Assembly (NCBI GenBank): GCA_023406225.1 | Contig: JAEXWS010000062.1 | Location: 1-12,068 of the forward strand | Origin: Bacillota bacterium | GTDB taxonomy: Bacteria > Bacillota > Clostridia > Oscillospirales > Oscillospiraceae | Length of the DNA stretch: 12,068 bases | Reading direction: 5' to 3' | In this document: in pieces, positions 1-5,457 of the stretch | How positions within the stretch are numbered: the stretch's first letter is position 1 | Layout of the letters: every line of letters begins with the position of its first letter | The notes under the pieces: model-generated | What the model was told of the DNA's origin: nothing | Database searches by the model: none | Seen by the model: the letters and a program-made list of their open reading frames with translations, nothing else | Position numbers and translations under genes: made by a program

Positions 1-400
1 GGGGAATGACGGTGCGCGCGCCCTTCTCCGCCAGGATGGTCCCGGCGTTCAGATCGATGAAAACGGCGTAGGCGCTGGGGAGCTCTTCGCCCAGGAGGAC
101 GGTCTCCGCCGTGGCGGCCGCGGCGTAAGGCGGCGGGGGAGGGGCTTCCGGGATGTCCGGCGCCTCCGGCTGGATATCCAGCTGGGCCGGCTCCGGCGGG
201 GGAGCCTCCGCGGGCCTGCGGTGCCGGGACCAGGCGGCCAGCAGACCCACCAGGACAAGGCACAGGGCCAGCACCGGCAGAAGGCGGAGCAACTGCCTGC
301 GGCGGCGCGCCCGCTGCTTTTCCCTGCGCGCCGCCGCCCGCTGGGCCCGCCGGGCGGCGCGCTCCTCATCGGTGAGGACGGGGGTGTACTGGTCTTCCAT
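1..400 (-). CDS. D-alanyl-D-alanine carboxypeptidase-like protein (peptidase S11), 5' part only
   Basis: The gene starts at ATG 398-400, preceded by an AGGAG ribosome binding site, and runs off the left edge after 133 residues. Visible parts in order: a very basic cytoplasmic N-terminus rich in Arg and Ala (residues 1-37), one hydrophobic segment (about 38-57) acting as signal anchor, a Pro/Ala/Glu-rich linker (about 62-100), and the start of a globular domain. The segment around residues 111-133 (AVFIDLNAGTILAEKGARTV) matches the strand that precedes the catalytic SxxK motif in DacA/DacF-type penicillin-binding proteins, which trim the terminal D-Ala from peptidoglycan stem peptides outside the membrane. 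The catalytic serine itself would lie just past the window edge, so activity cannot be judged. A beta-lactamase-like relative is possible. Confidence 0.7.
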   Translation of the reverse strand, partial: MEDQYTPVLTDEERAARRAQRAAARREKQRARRRRQLLRLLPVLALCLVLVGLLAAWSRHRRPAEAPPPEPAQLDIQPEAPDIPEAPPPPPYAAAATAETVLLGEELPSAYAVFIDLNAGTILAEKGARTVIP

Positions 401-430
401 GAAACGGCTCCTGTCTGTGAATGATGAATG

Positions 431-436
431 ATTATA
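431..436 (-). promoter_or_regulatory. Probable -10 box of the carboxypeptidase-like gene
   Basis: On the minus strand a perfect TATAAT lies 31 bases upstream of the start codon at 400. No good -35 hexamer sits 16-18 bases further upstream, so the promoter may be weak or activator-dependent. The match is seen directly; its use is inferred. Confidence 0.45.
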
Positions 437-581
437 GCAGAAAAACCGACAAAATGCACCAGAAGATTTTTCCAAAAAGGGAGGTCCCTTTCGTATTTTG
501 GGAAAATGCGCGGCAAAGGGCTGTCAGGCCAAGTTGTTTTTGCATAGCCTACGTGTAAGAACAGAACTTGGAGGGGACCAT

Positions 582-1649
582 ATGGCACTGGTGACGAACT
601 TTTTCGCCGGCGCGAACAGCGGCGAGGGATTTCAAAATTTGTTCCCGGAGATGGTGGACATTGAACATACATACGACCTGATGGTGCTCAAGGGCGGCCC
701 CGGCGTGGGAAAGGCGACCTTTATGCGGGAGATCGGCCGCGGCATGGAGCAGGCGGGAACGGCGGTGGAGTATCTGTGGTGCTCCGGCGACCCGGATTCC
801 CTGGACGGCGTGGTGCTGCCGGAGCTGCGGTGCGCCGTGGTGGACGGCACGTCGCCCCATGTGGTGGAGCCGAAATATCCGGCGGCGGTGGACCGGTACG
901 TGGACCTGGGGCGGTTTTACGACCTGACCGCCGCCAAGGCCGCCGCCGAGGAGGCCAAGGCGTATACCCACGCCTATCAGGCCGCCTACGTCCGGGCCTA
1001 CCACAACTTGAAAGCCGCACGGCAGGTGGAGCTGGACACTGTGACGGCGGTCAGGAAGTCCTTCGACCGGGAGCGGGCCCAGCGCCGGGTGGAGGGCGTC
1101 ATTGCCCGGGAGCTGCGGCAAAGCGGCGGCGAAACGGGAAAGACCACCCGCCGCTTCCTGGGCAGCATCACCCACAAGGGCTACGTCTGGCGGTTCGACA
1201 GCGTGGACGCCCTCTGCCCCAAGGTCTATGAATTTGCGGACACCTGGGAGCTGGCCGGGGAATCCCTTGCCCGGCTGCACGATGCGGCGGCGGAGCGGGG
1301 ATGGGACACCATCGCCTGCGCCGCTCCGGAGGAGCCGGACCGGCTGGAGCATCTGCTGATCCCGGGACTGGGGCTGGCGTTCGTCACCTCCCGGCCGGGG
1401 ATGGACTACGGGACGAAGCCCTTCCGCCGCATCCGGCTGGACGCCATGGCGGAGCCCCAGGGCAAGGCCCGTCTCCGCTTCCAGACCCGGATGGCGGCGC
1501 TGCTTCGGGAGGAGGGCGTCCTTGCGCTGAAGGAGGCGAAGAGCTTTCACGACAAGCTGGAGGCGGTCTACAACCCCTACGTGGACTTTGACGGGGTGCG
1601 GGCCCTGGCCGCCATGGAGACGGGACGGCTGCTGAGCTGGCTGGGATAG
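582..1649 (+). CDS. PRK06851-like tandem P-loop ATPase with degenerate nucleotide-binding loops
   Basis: This is a 355-residue protein. The ATG at 582 was chosen because GGAGGGG lies just upstream and homology begins at once; an in-frame ATG at 498 lacks such a site. The sequence has the internal duplication of the PRK06851 family, soluble proteins of unknown function common in Clostridia and Bacilli. Repeat 1 opens with FFAGANSGEGF (7-17), has a P-loop GGPGVGKAT (38-46), then DPDSLDGVVLPEL (70-82) and DGTSPHVVEP (88-97). Repeat 2 opens with THKGYVWRFD (197-206) and has EEPDRLEHLLIPGL (250-263), but the stretch where a second GxPGTGKST loop is expected (about 213-231) shows no P-loop. In repeat 1 the Ser/Thr after the Walker lysine is Ala45. 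ATP hydrolysis is therefore doubtful and binding uncertain. It stands alone, ending at a terminator hairpin. Confidence 0.8.
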   Translation: MALVTNFFAGANSGEGFQNLFPEMVDIEHTYDLMVLKGGPGVGKATFMREIGRGMEQAGTAVEYLWCSGDPDSLDGVVLPELRCAVVDGTSPHVVEPKYPAAVDRYVDLGRFYDLTAAKAAAEEAKAYTHAYQAAYVRAYHNLKAARQVELDTVTAVRKSFDRERAQRRVEGVIARELRQSGGETGKTTRRFLGSITHKGYVWRFDSVDALCPKVYEFADTWELAGESLARLHDAAAERGWDTIACAAPEEPDRLEHLLIPGLGLAFVTSRPGMDYGTKPFRRIRLDAMAEPQGKARLRFQTRMAALLREEGVLALKEAKSFHDKLEAVYNPYVDFDGVRALAAMETGRLLSWLG

Positions 1650-1660
1650 GGCGCAAAAGG

Positions 1661-1692
1661 CTCCCGCCGCGCCGGGTCCGGCGCGGCGGGAG
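1661..1692. terminator. Hairpin between convergent genes, probable bidirectional terminator
   Basis: A perfect 13-base-pair stem (CTCCCGCCGCGCC with its complement, loop GGGTCC) lies between two converging stop codons, at 1649 (plus) and 1701 (minus). On the minus strand it is followed by CCTTTTG, a short U-run; on the plus strand no U-run follows. It best serves the operon on the minus strand and probably also blocks read-through from the ATPase gene. Confidence 0.7.
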
Positions 1693-1700
1693 CGGTCCGC

Positions 1701-2021
1701 TCAGTTGGCCTCGTAAAGCTCGATGATGGCGCCATCCTTCCAGACGAAGGCCAGACGGTCTTTTTCCCCCGCGTCCATGGGGCCGCAGATGATCCCGTCC
1801 GCGTCCTCGATGTAGGGCTCCAGACGGTCCACGCGGTAGGCCACATGGGGGTTCCGGTGCAGCACCTCGGGGAAGGGGGTGCCCTCCTCGAATTTCAGAT
1901 ATTCGATCTTGTAGTCGTAATCGTCCACGCTGCTGACCCAGAATTTCGCGCCCTCATTGTAGGTCATGCCGGGCTTCTTGTTGGTGACGGGGATCCCGAT
2001 GTGCATATAGGTGGCGGACAT
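1701..2021 (-). CDS. Small VOC (glyoxalase-fold) family protein
   Basis: This 106-residue protein starts at ATG 2019-2021, eight bases behind GGGAGG. The frame is open further upstream, but that part belongs to a frameshifted neighbour, so the internal ATG is the real start. The sequence has the beta-alpha-beta-beta-beta pattern of a single-domain vicinal oxygen chelate protein: HIGIPV at 7-12, PHVAYRV at 58-64, and a closing AIIELYE at 98-104. His7, His59 and Glu101 fall at positions that carry metal ligands in this superfamily. Such proteins are isomerases, epimerases, lyases or dioxygenases, and the substrate cannot be told from sequence. It is the last gene of the dhaL-dhaK-lsrF-like operon, which suggests it rearranges an intermediate of that pathway, perhaps where LsrG acts in the Lsr pathway. 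That role is inference. Confidence 0.75.
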   Translation of the reverse strand: MSATYMHIGIPVTNKKPGMTYNEGAKFWVSSVDDYDYKIEYLKFEEGTPFPEVLHRNPHVAYRVDRLEPYIEDADGIICGPMDAGEKDRLAFVWKDGAIIELYEAN

Positions 2022-2037
2022 GTGGATTCCTCCCTTT

Positions 2038-2460
2038 TTATTCAACAGGCGTCGCCTGCCGGTTATTTTTGACGTACCTGCCCTCGCACCAGCCCCGGAA
2101 GGGGATGGTGCGCCAGCCAAAGGCCAGCCCCCGATCACGCAGCACATGCTCTCGCTGAGAAAGGCGCTGGTGAAGGTGGCGCCGGAGATATAGCTCATGA
2201 CGCAGAAGAACACGCCCGCGCCCACGAACACGGCGGGGACCAGGTTGAACGGCTCCGGCGCGATATCCAGATACAAGATCACGGGCGCCAGGATCAGCAA
2301 AATGGCGGGCATGGCCCGGAAGCCCAGGCCCCCCAGCCAGCCGCCCACCATGATGGCGATGGAGGCCGGCATGCCGACTCCATAGCCAATCAGCGCCCGC
2401 AGTCCGTTTTTCGGGGTGCAGCCGGCCAGAAAAAGCGGCGATGGTCTTGGGTGCGGCCTG
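2038..2460 (-). pseudogene. Broken DUF1097-like integral membrane protein (truncated and frameshifted)
   Basis: A membrane protein remnant fills the gap between the lsrF-like gene and the VOC gene. On the minus strand one frame gives GCTPKNGLRALIGYGVGMPA, then three hydrophobic stretches and FNLVPAVFVGAGVFF, a layout recalling DUF1097 proteins such as E. coli YcdZ. This frame breaks at a run of five G (minus strand; C at 2128-2132). In a neighbouring frame the protein goes on as LAFGWRTIPFRGWCEGRYV and ends at TAA 2038-2040, 16 bases before the VOC start and right before its ribosome binding site, as expected for an original operon gene. The N-terminal forty or so residues are missing, because only about 55 bases separate this from the lsrF-like stop; a second slip may sit in the T-run at 2430-2434. 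The family call comes from memory and is moderate; the frameshift is seen directly. Confidence 0.65.
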
Positions 2461-2463
2461 GGG

Positions 2464-2494
2464 AGGACCCTTCTTCGGAAGGGCCCTCTTTTTT
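2464..2494 (+). terminator. Intrinsic terminator with cTTCGg loop, pointing right
   Basis: On the plus strand a ten-position stem with one A-C mismatch (AGGACCCTTC and GAAGGGCCCT) is closed by a TTCG tetraloop on a C-G pair and followed two bases later by six T. It lies directly after the lsrF-like stop at 2496, but the U-run serves only rightward transcripts; leftward it is preceded by an A-run and followed by TCCTCCCC. It may be half of a once bidirectional terminator. Confidence 0.6.
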
Positions 2495-2495
2495 G

Positions 2496-3380
2496 TCAGC
2501 GCTGGTTTTTGACCTCCTGATAGACCTCGAAGGCCTGTTGGGCGGTGTAGCCCTCGTGGACCACCTTGCCGATGGCCTGGGCCATGCCGGCGGGGGAGTC
2601 GGACTGGAAGATGTTCCGGCCCATGTCCACGCCGCGGGCCCCCTCGGCGATGGCCTGATAGGCCATTTGCAGGGCCTCCGGCTCCGGGAGCTTTTTGCCC
2701 CCCGCGATGACGATGGGCACCGGGCAGGCGGCGGCCACCTTTTCAAAGCCGTCGCAGTAATAGCTCTTCACCACGTTGGCACCGTTTTCCGCCAGTACCC
2801 GGGTGGCCAGCAGGAAAAACTGCTCGGTCCGCGCCATCTGCTTGCCCACGGCCACCACGCCCAGCGTGGGGACGCCGTACCGGGCCCCGGCGTCGGCGGT
2901 GCGGCAGAGCAGTTCCAGAGAGCGGCTTTCGCCGGGGGAGCCGATGAAGGTCTGGACCGCCATGCAGTCCGCGTTCATCCGAAGGGCGTTTTCCACGTCG
3001 CAGGCCAGGCCGCCGCCGCAGCTCATGTCGTCGAAGAGAACCGTGGCGTCATAGGTCACACGGACGCATTTCGCCACGTTCGCGGCGGGGGAGATGCAGG
3101 AGCGGAGAACGCCCCGGGTGCCCATGAGCACGTTCACATAGGGGACCAGCGGGGGAACGGTCAGGTCGATGCGCTCCAGCCCCGCGGTGGGGCCCATGAT
3201 GTAGCCGTGGTCGAAGGCCAGCATGACGCTGTTGCCGGACTTGGGATCGAACATCCGGCTGAGGCGGCTTTGCATGCCCCAGCCGCAGTGTCCCGCGCCC
3301 TTCACGAAAAACCCGTCCTGTACCGGCGCAGTGTCCAAATGGTAATCGTGCGCCGCCTTATTTCCAATATTGTCAGCCAT
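2496..3380 (-). CDS. LsrF-like class I aldolase/thiolase (DeoC/FbaB-type TIM barrel)
   Basis: This complete 294-residue protein, with AGGAG before its ATG, is close to E. coli LsrF, which uses a Schiff-base lysine to move an acetyl group from 3-hydroxy-5-phosphonooxypentane-2,4-dione to CoA in AI-2 breakdown. Shared blocks include GWGMQSRLSRMFDPKSG (33-49), VMLAFDHGY (52-60), GPTAGLERID (63-72), TRGVLRS (88-94), IVIAGGKKLPE (223-233) and GVDMGRNIFQSD (250-261). Lys205 in VVKSYY sits where the catalytic lysine is placed. Family membership is firm. The substrate is not: no LsrK, LsrG or Lsr transporter is visible, and the neighbours are dihydroxyacetone-kinase-type subunits. It could act on AI-2 phosphate or as a true aldolase on another ketose phosphate. 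It is third in the operon, after a 236-base spacer full of hairpins. Confidence 0.9.
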   Translation of the reverse strand: MADNIGNKAAHDYHLDTAPVQDGFFVKGAGHCGWGMQSRLSRMFDPKSGNSVMLAFDHGYIMGPTAGLERIDLTVPPLVPYVNVLMGTRGVLRSCISPAANVAKCVRVTYDATVLFDDMSCGGGLACDVENALRMNADCMAVQTFIGSPGESRSLELLCRTADAGARYGVPTLGVVAVGKQMARTEQFFLLATRVLAENGANVVKSYYCDGFEKVAAACPVPIVIAGGKKLPEPEALQMAYQAIAEGARGVDMGRNIFQSDSPAGMAQAIGKVVHEGYTAQQAFEVYQEVKNQR

Positions 3381-3441
3381 AAAACTCGTTTCTCCTAGTC
3401 AGAGTAGTTCCCGTGCCCGCAGGCGCAGAGGAAGGGGGCTA

Positions 3442-3615
3442 GGGGGAACCATGGGTTCCCCCAGTTCTTTCGCCTCCGGCGAAAGAAGAAATTAAAATCA
3501 TTTTCGGCAGGGCGTGTACCTGCCGAAAATTCCCCGGCCCAGCCGCCCTGGGCGGCGTTCACCAGTCCGCAGACTGGTGGTGAGGGAGGTCGAGGGGGAG
3601 CTTGCTCCCCCTCGA
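3442..3615. repeat. Cluster of six palindromes between the dhaK-like and lsrF-like genes
   Basis: No gene lies in 3381-3616. Six perfect hairpins follow one another: 3442-3462 (GGGGGAACC arm, 9 bp), 3465-3487 (TTCTTTCGCC, 10 bp), 3500-3530 (ATTTTCGGCAGG, 12 bp), 3542-3556 (GCCGCC, 6 bp), 3560-3579 (CACCAGTC, 8 bp) and 3590-3615 (TCGAGGGGGAGC, 12 bp). The last starts one base after the dhaK-like stop codon. The arms differ in sequence, so it is not a CRISPR or tandem repeat. The third hairpin is followed on the minus strand by GATTTTAATTT and could be a weak terminator. A REP- or MITE-like dispersed element, or an mRNA-structure island that separates expression of the two genes, are both possible. 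Confidence 0.8.
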
Positions 3616-3616
3616 A

Positions 3617-4615
3617 TTATTTCACGAGGTAAGGCGTTCTGCACGGCGCGTTCCACAGCCGCAGCAGCTCGTCGTCCATCCGGGCCATGAACATCTGGAA
3701 GCCCGCCTGCTCCTGGACCGTCAGCAGCTCGCCCACGTAATTGGCCACGATCTCGATGTCCCGGGCCTTCAACAGCTCCTCACACTTGCGGTAAATGATG
3801 AGCTGCTCCATCAGCGTTGTCGCGCCGGAGCCGTTGATGATGAGCATGACCTTCTCGCCGGACTGGATGCCGATGTCCTTCACCAGGGCGTTTACCATGA
3901 TCTCCGCCGTCTCGTCGGCGCTCTTCATGGTCTGGCGTCCGCCGCCGCCCTCGCCGTGCTGGCCCATGCCGATCTCCATCTCATCCTCGCCCAGGTCGGC
4001 CAAAGCCGCGCCGGTGGAGGGGTGGGTGGCGCCCCGGACGGCCACGGCCAGGGTGGCCATGTTGTCCGCAAAGCGCTGGGCCACGGCGGCGACTTCCTCC
4101 AGGCTCCTGCCCTCGGCGGCGGCCGCGCCGGCGATCTTGTAAGTGGGGATGCAGCCCACCAGGCCCCGGCGGTCGTCGGAATTTTCCCGGGGCGCGTTGG
4201 AAACGTCCTCCTGGGTGACCACCTTCACCACGTTCAGCCCCAGCTTTTTGCACTGCTTCATGGTCAGGTTGCCGGTGAGCATGTCGCCCGCGTGATTCAG
4301 CACGATGTACAAAACGCCCTTGCCCTTGTCCGCCAGACGGATGGCGTCCACGCAGGCCTGGGGGCCGGGAGCGGCGAACACGTCGCCCACCACGGACACG
4401 TCCACCATGCCCTCGCCCACGAAGCCGGAGATGGCGGGCTCGTGGCCGGAGCCGCCCTGGGTGACGATGGTGACCCGGTCCGCGTGCTCCAGGGCGTTAT
4501 TGATGATCATGTTGGACTCGCCGCGGTGGATGAGGCCGCGGTTGGCGGCGGCCAGACCGTCCAGCAGCTCGTCGGTCAGGTTGTCGGGACTGTTGATGAA
4601 CTTCTTCATTTTCAT
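3617..4615 (-). CDS. Dihydroxyacetone kinase subunit DhaK-like protein
   Basis: The 332-residue product is a DhaK-type kinase subunit that binds a short keto-sugar covalently through histidine; E. coli DhaK is about 356 residues. Motifs: GGSGHEP (54-60, His58), NHAGDM (107-112, Asp111) and GMGQHGEGG (216-224, His220), which correspond to the catalytic His56, Asp109 and His218 of E. coli DhaK with a constant shift of two. The residues around these positions differ from usual DhaK: NYTGD is NHAGD, GIHGEPG is GQHGEGG. This points to a subfamily with another substrate, for example erythrulose or another phosphorylatable ketose (inference). AGGAGG lies nine bases before the ATG at 4615. It follows the dhaL-like gene by 43 bases, and the two products should form one kinase. 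No DhaM phosphoryl donor is present, so ATP or a distant PTS protein would supply phosphate. Confidence 0.9.
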   Translation of the reverse strand: MKMKKFINSPDNLTDELLDGLAAANRGLIHRGESNMIINNALEHADRVTIVTQGGSGHEPAISGFVGEGMVDVSVVGDVFAAPGPQACVDAIRLADKGKGVLYIVLNHAGDMLTGNLTMKQCKKLGLNVVKVVTQEDVSNAPRENSDDRRGLVGCIPTYKIAGAAAAEGRSLEEVAAVAQRFADNMATLAVAVRGATHPSTGAALADLGEDEMEIGMGQHGEGGGGRQTMKSADETAEIMVNALVKDIGIQSGEKVMLIINGSGATTLMEQLIIYRKCEELLKARDIEIVANYVGELLTVQEQAGFQMFMARMDDELLRLWNAPCRTPYLVK

Positions 4616-4658
4616 TGGGGGCGTCCTCCTATAATTTAAAATCGCGTGGAACGTTTCG

Positions 4659-5279
4659 TCACAGGCCCTGCGCCAGGCCGCGGATGAACAGAGCGGTGGA
4701 GACGGCGCCCGCGTCGGGCGTGCCGATGGTCTGCTCCTTGTAGCTGCGGGCCCGGCCGTATTTGGAGACGAACTGCTCGCTGGCCTTCGCCCCCTGCTCC
4801 GCGGCCGCCGCCGCGGCCTCCAGGACCGCCTTTGCGTCTCCTTCAGCCGTTTGAGCGGCCTCCACGGCGGGGATCAGAGCGTCCATCATGGTCTTGTCGC
4901 CGGTCTTTGCGTCAGTGATGTCCCGCATTTCGGAGAGACAGCCGGAGAACATCCGCTTCACGCCGCCGGCGTCCAGCTCGTTCTCCTCTTCGCCCAGGGC
5001 CACGCCCAGGCCGCCGAGCATGGTGCCGTACAGGGGCCCGGCGGAGCCGCCCTTGACCTCCATCGCCGCCGTGCCCAGGCCGTCCAGAAAGTCCCGGATG
5101 CTCTCGTCTCCCCACTGGGGGACCCGCTCCAAAATGAGCCTTGCGATCTTGCGGATGGTAACGCCGTGGTCCCCGTCCCCGAAGCGGGAATCGATTTCAC
5201 TGAGTTCGTCCGCGTGAGCGTCCAAAAGCTTGGCGGAGCTGGTCAGCATGGCCGCCAGCGCGGTCCGGTCCACTGTCAT
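4659..5279 (-). CDS. Dihydroxyacetone kinase subunit DhaL-like protein
   Basis: This 206-residue protein is the nucleotide-binding, all-helical partner of DhaK. The start ATG at 5279 is preceded by AAGGAGG at an eight-base distance. The Mg-binding Asp cluster is intact: Asp30, Asp35 and Asp37 in EIDSRFGDGDHG, at the same numbers as in E. coli DhaL. Further family blocks are GGSAGPLYGTM (77-87), GDKTMMDAL (127-135) and GRARSYKEQTIGTPDAGAVS (175-194), the last replacing the usual GRASY...GHPDPGA. In PTS-type systems DhaL carries ADP and is phosphorylated by DhaM; in ATP-type kinases the equivalent domain exchanges ATP. Which applies here cannot be settled without knowing whether the genome has DhaM. 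It is the first gene of the operon, behind a clear promoter with putative SorC operator sites. Confidence 0.92.
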   Translation of the reverse strand: MTVDRTALAAMLTSSAKLLDAHADELSEIDSRFGDGDHGVTIRKIARLILERVPQWGDESIRDFLDGLGTAAMEVKGGSAGPLYGTMLGGLGVALGEEENELDAGGVKRMFSGCLSEMRDITDAKTGDKTMMDALIPAVEAAQTAEGDAKAVLEAAAAAAEQGAKASEQFVSKYGRARSYKEQTIGTPDAGAVSTALFIRGLAQGL

Positions 5280-5297
5280 GAGGCAGTCCTCCTTGTT

Positions 5298-5342
5298 GTT
5301 ACATTTGTGAATTTAGAATATCATATAGGTTACAAAAGTCAA
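5298..5342 (-). promoter_or_regulatory. Promoter of the dhaL operon with operator-like half sites
   Basis: On the minus strand TTGACT (5337-5342) and TATTCT (5315-5320) are spaced by 16 bases in an AT-rich stretch. A degenerate copy of the 14-mer seen elsewhere, GTTACATTTGTGAA (5298-5311, 11 of 14 matches), covers the expected transcription start, and a half site GTTACA (5329-5334) lies between the two promoter boxes. This arrangement fits repression by the adjacent SorC-type protein. The boxes are seen; the binding is inferred. Confidence 0.6.
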
Positions 5343-5346
5343 TAGT

Positions 5347-5367
5347 AAAAAAGAGATTCTCTTTTTT
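5347..5367. other. AT-rich palindrome upstream of the dhaL promoter
   Basis: A 9-base-pair inverted repeat (AAAAAAGAG, loop ATT, CTCTTTTTT) lies four bases upstream of the dhaL -35 box. It could be a back-up terminator in either direction, an UP-like element or a further binding site. Only the symmetry is seen. Confidence 0.4.
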
Positions 5368-5403
5368 GGGGAAAGCGCCGGGTTTGAAATTGGCATATTC
5401 GAC

Positions 5404-5446
5404 GAAAAAAAGAACATCCATCACCGAAGCCTCGGCAATGGATGTT
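5404..5446 (-). terminator. Intrinsic terminator of the SorC-type regulator gene
   Basis: On the minus strand, a stem with outer arms AACATCCAT and ATGGATGTT (5413-5421 and 5438-5446) and an inner CCGA/TCGG stem with flanking G-T pairs is followed by C and seven T. It begins 12 bases after the regulator stop codon. The outer arm overlaps the operator-like 14-mer at 5444-5457. Confidence 0.85.
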
Positions 5447-5457
5447 ACATATGTTAC
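5444..5457. promoter_or_regulatory. Operator-like site, copy 1
   Basis: GTTACATATGTTAC lies between the regulator stop codon and its terminator, about 100 bases upstream of the dhaL -35 box. It is identical to the copy over the regulator promoter at 6419-6432. The centre ACATATGT is a perfect palindrome. A distal operator for looping or cooperative repression of the dhaL promoter is the simplest reading. Confidence 0.6.

Noticed and set aside
498..581. A longer start for the PRK06851-like protein at ATG 498.
   Set aside because: There is no ribosome binding site there, the extra residues do not fit the family, and ATG 582 has a strong site.
1701..2372. A continuous minus-strand frame joining a membrane region to the VOC protein, read as a fusion protein.
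   Set aside because: The VOC part has its own ribosome binding site and start, and the membrane part continues better in another frame to a separate stop at 2038. The joint frame is a result of the frameshift.
2496..3380. A firm call as the AI-2 degradation enzyme LsrF.
   Set aside because: The sequence similarity is strong, but no LsrK, LsrG, LsrR or Lsr transporter gene is present, so only LsrF-like is justified.
3442..3615. A CRISPR array or tandem repeat array.
   Set aside because: The six palindromes have different sequences and lengths, and there are no regularly spaced identical repeats or cas genes.
3602..4639. Long plus-strand open frames opposite the dhaK-like gene, and similarly 2451-3398 opposite the lsrF-like gene.
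   Set aside because: Their His/Ala/Gly/Val-rich translations resemble no protein, whereas the minus-strand products match known families throughout.
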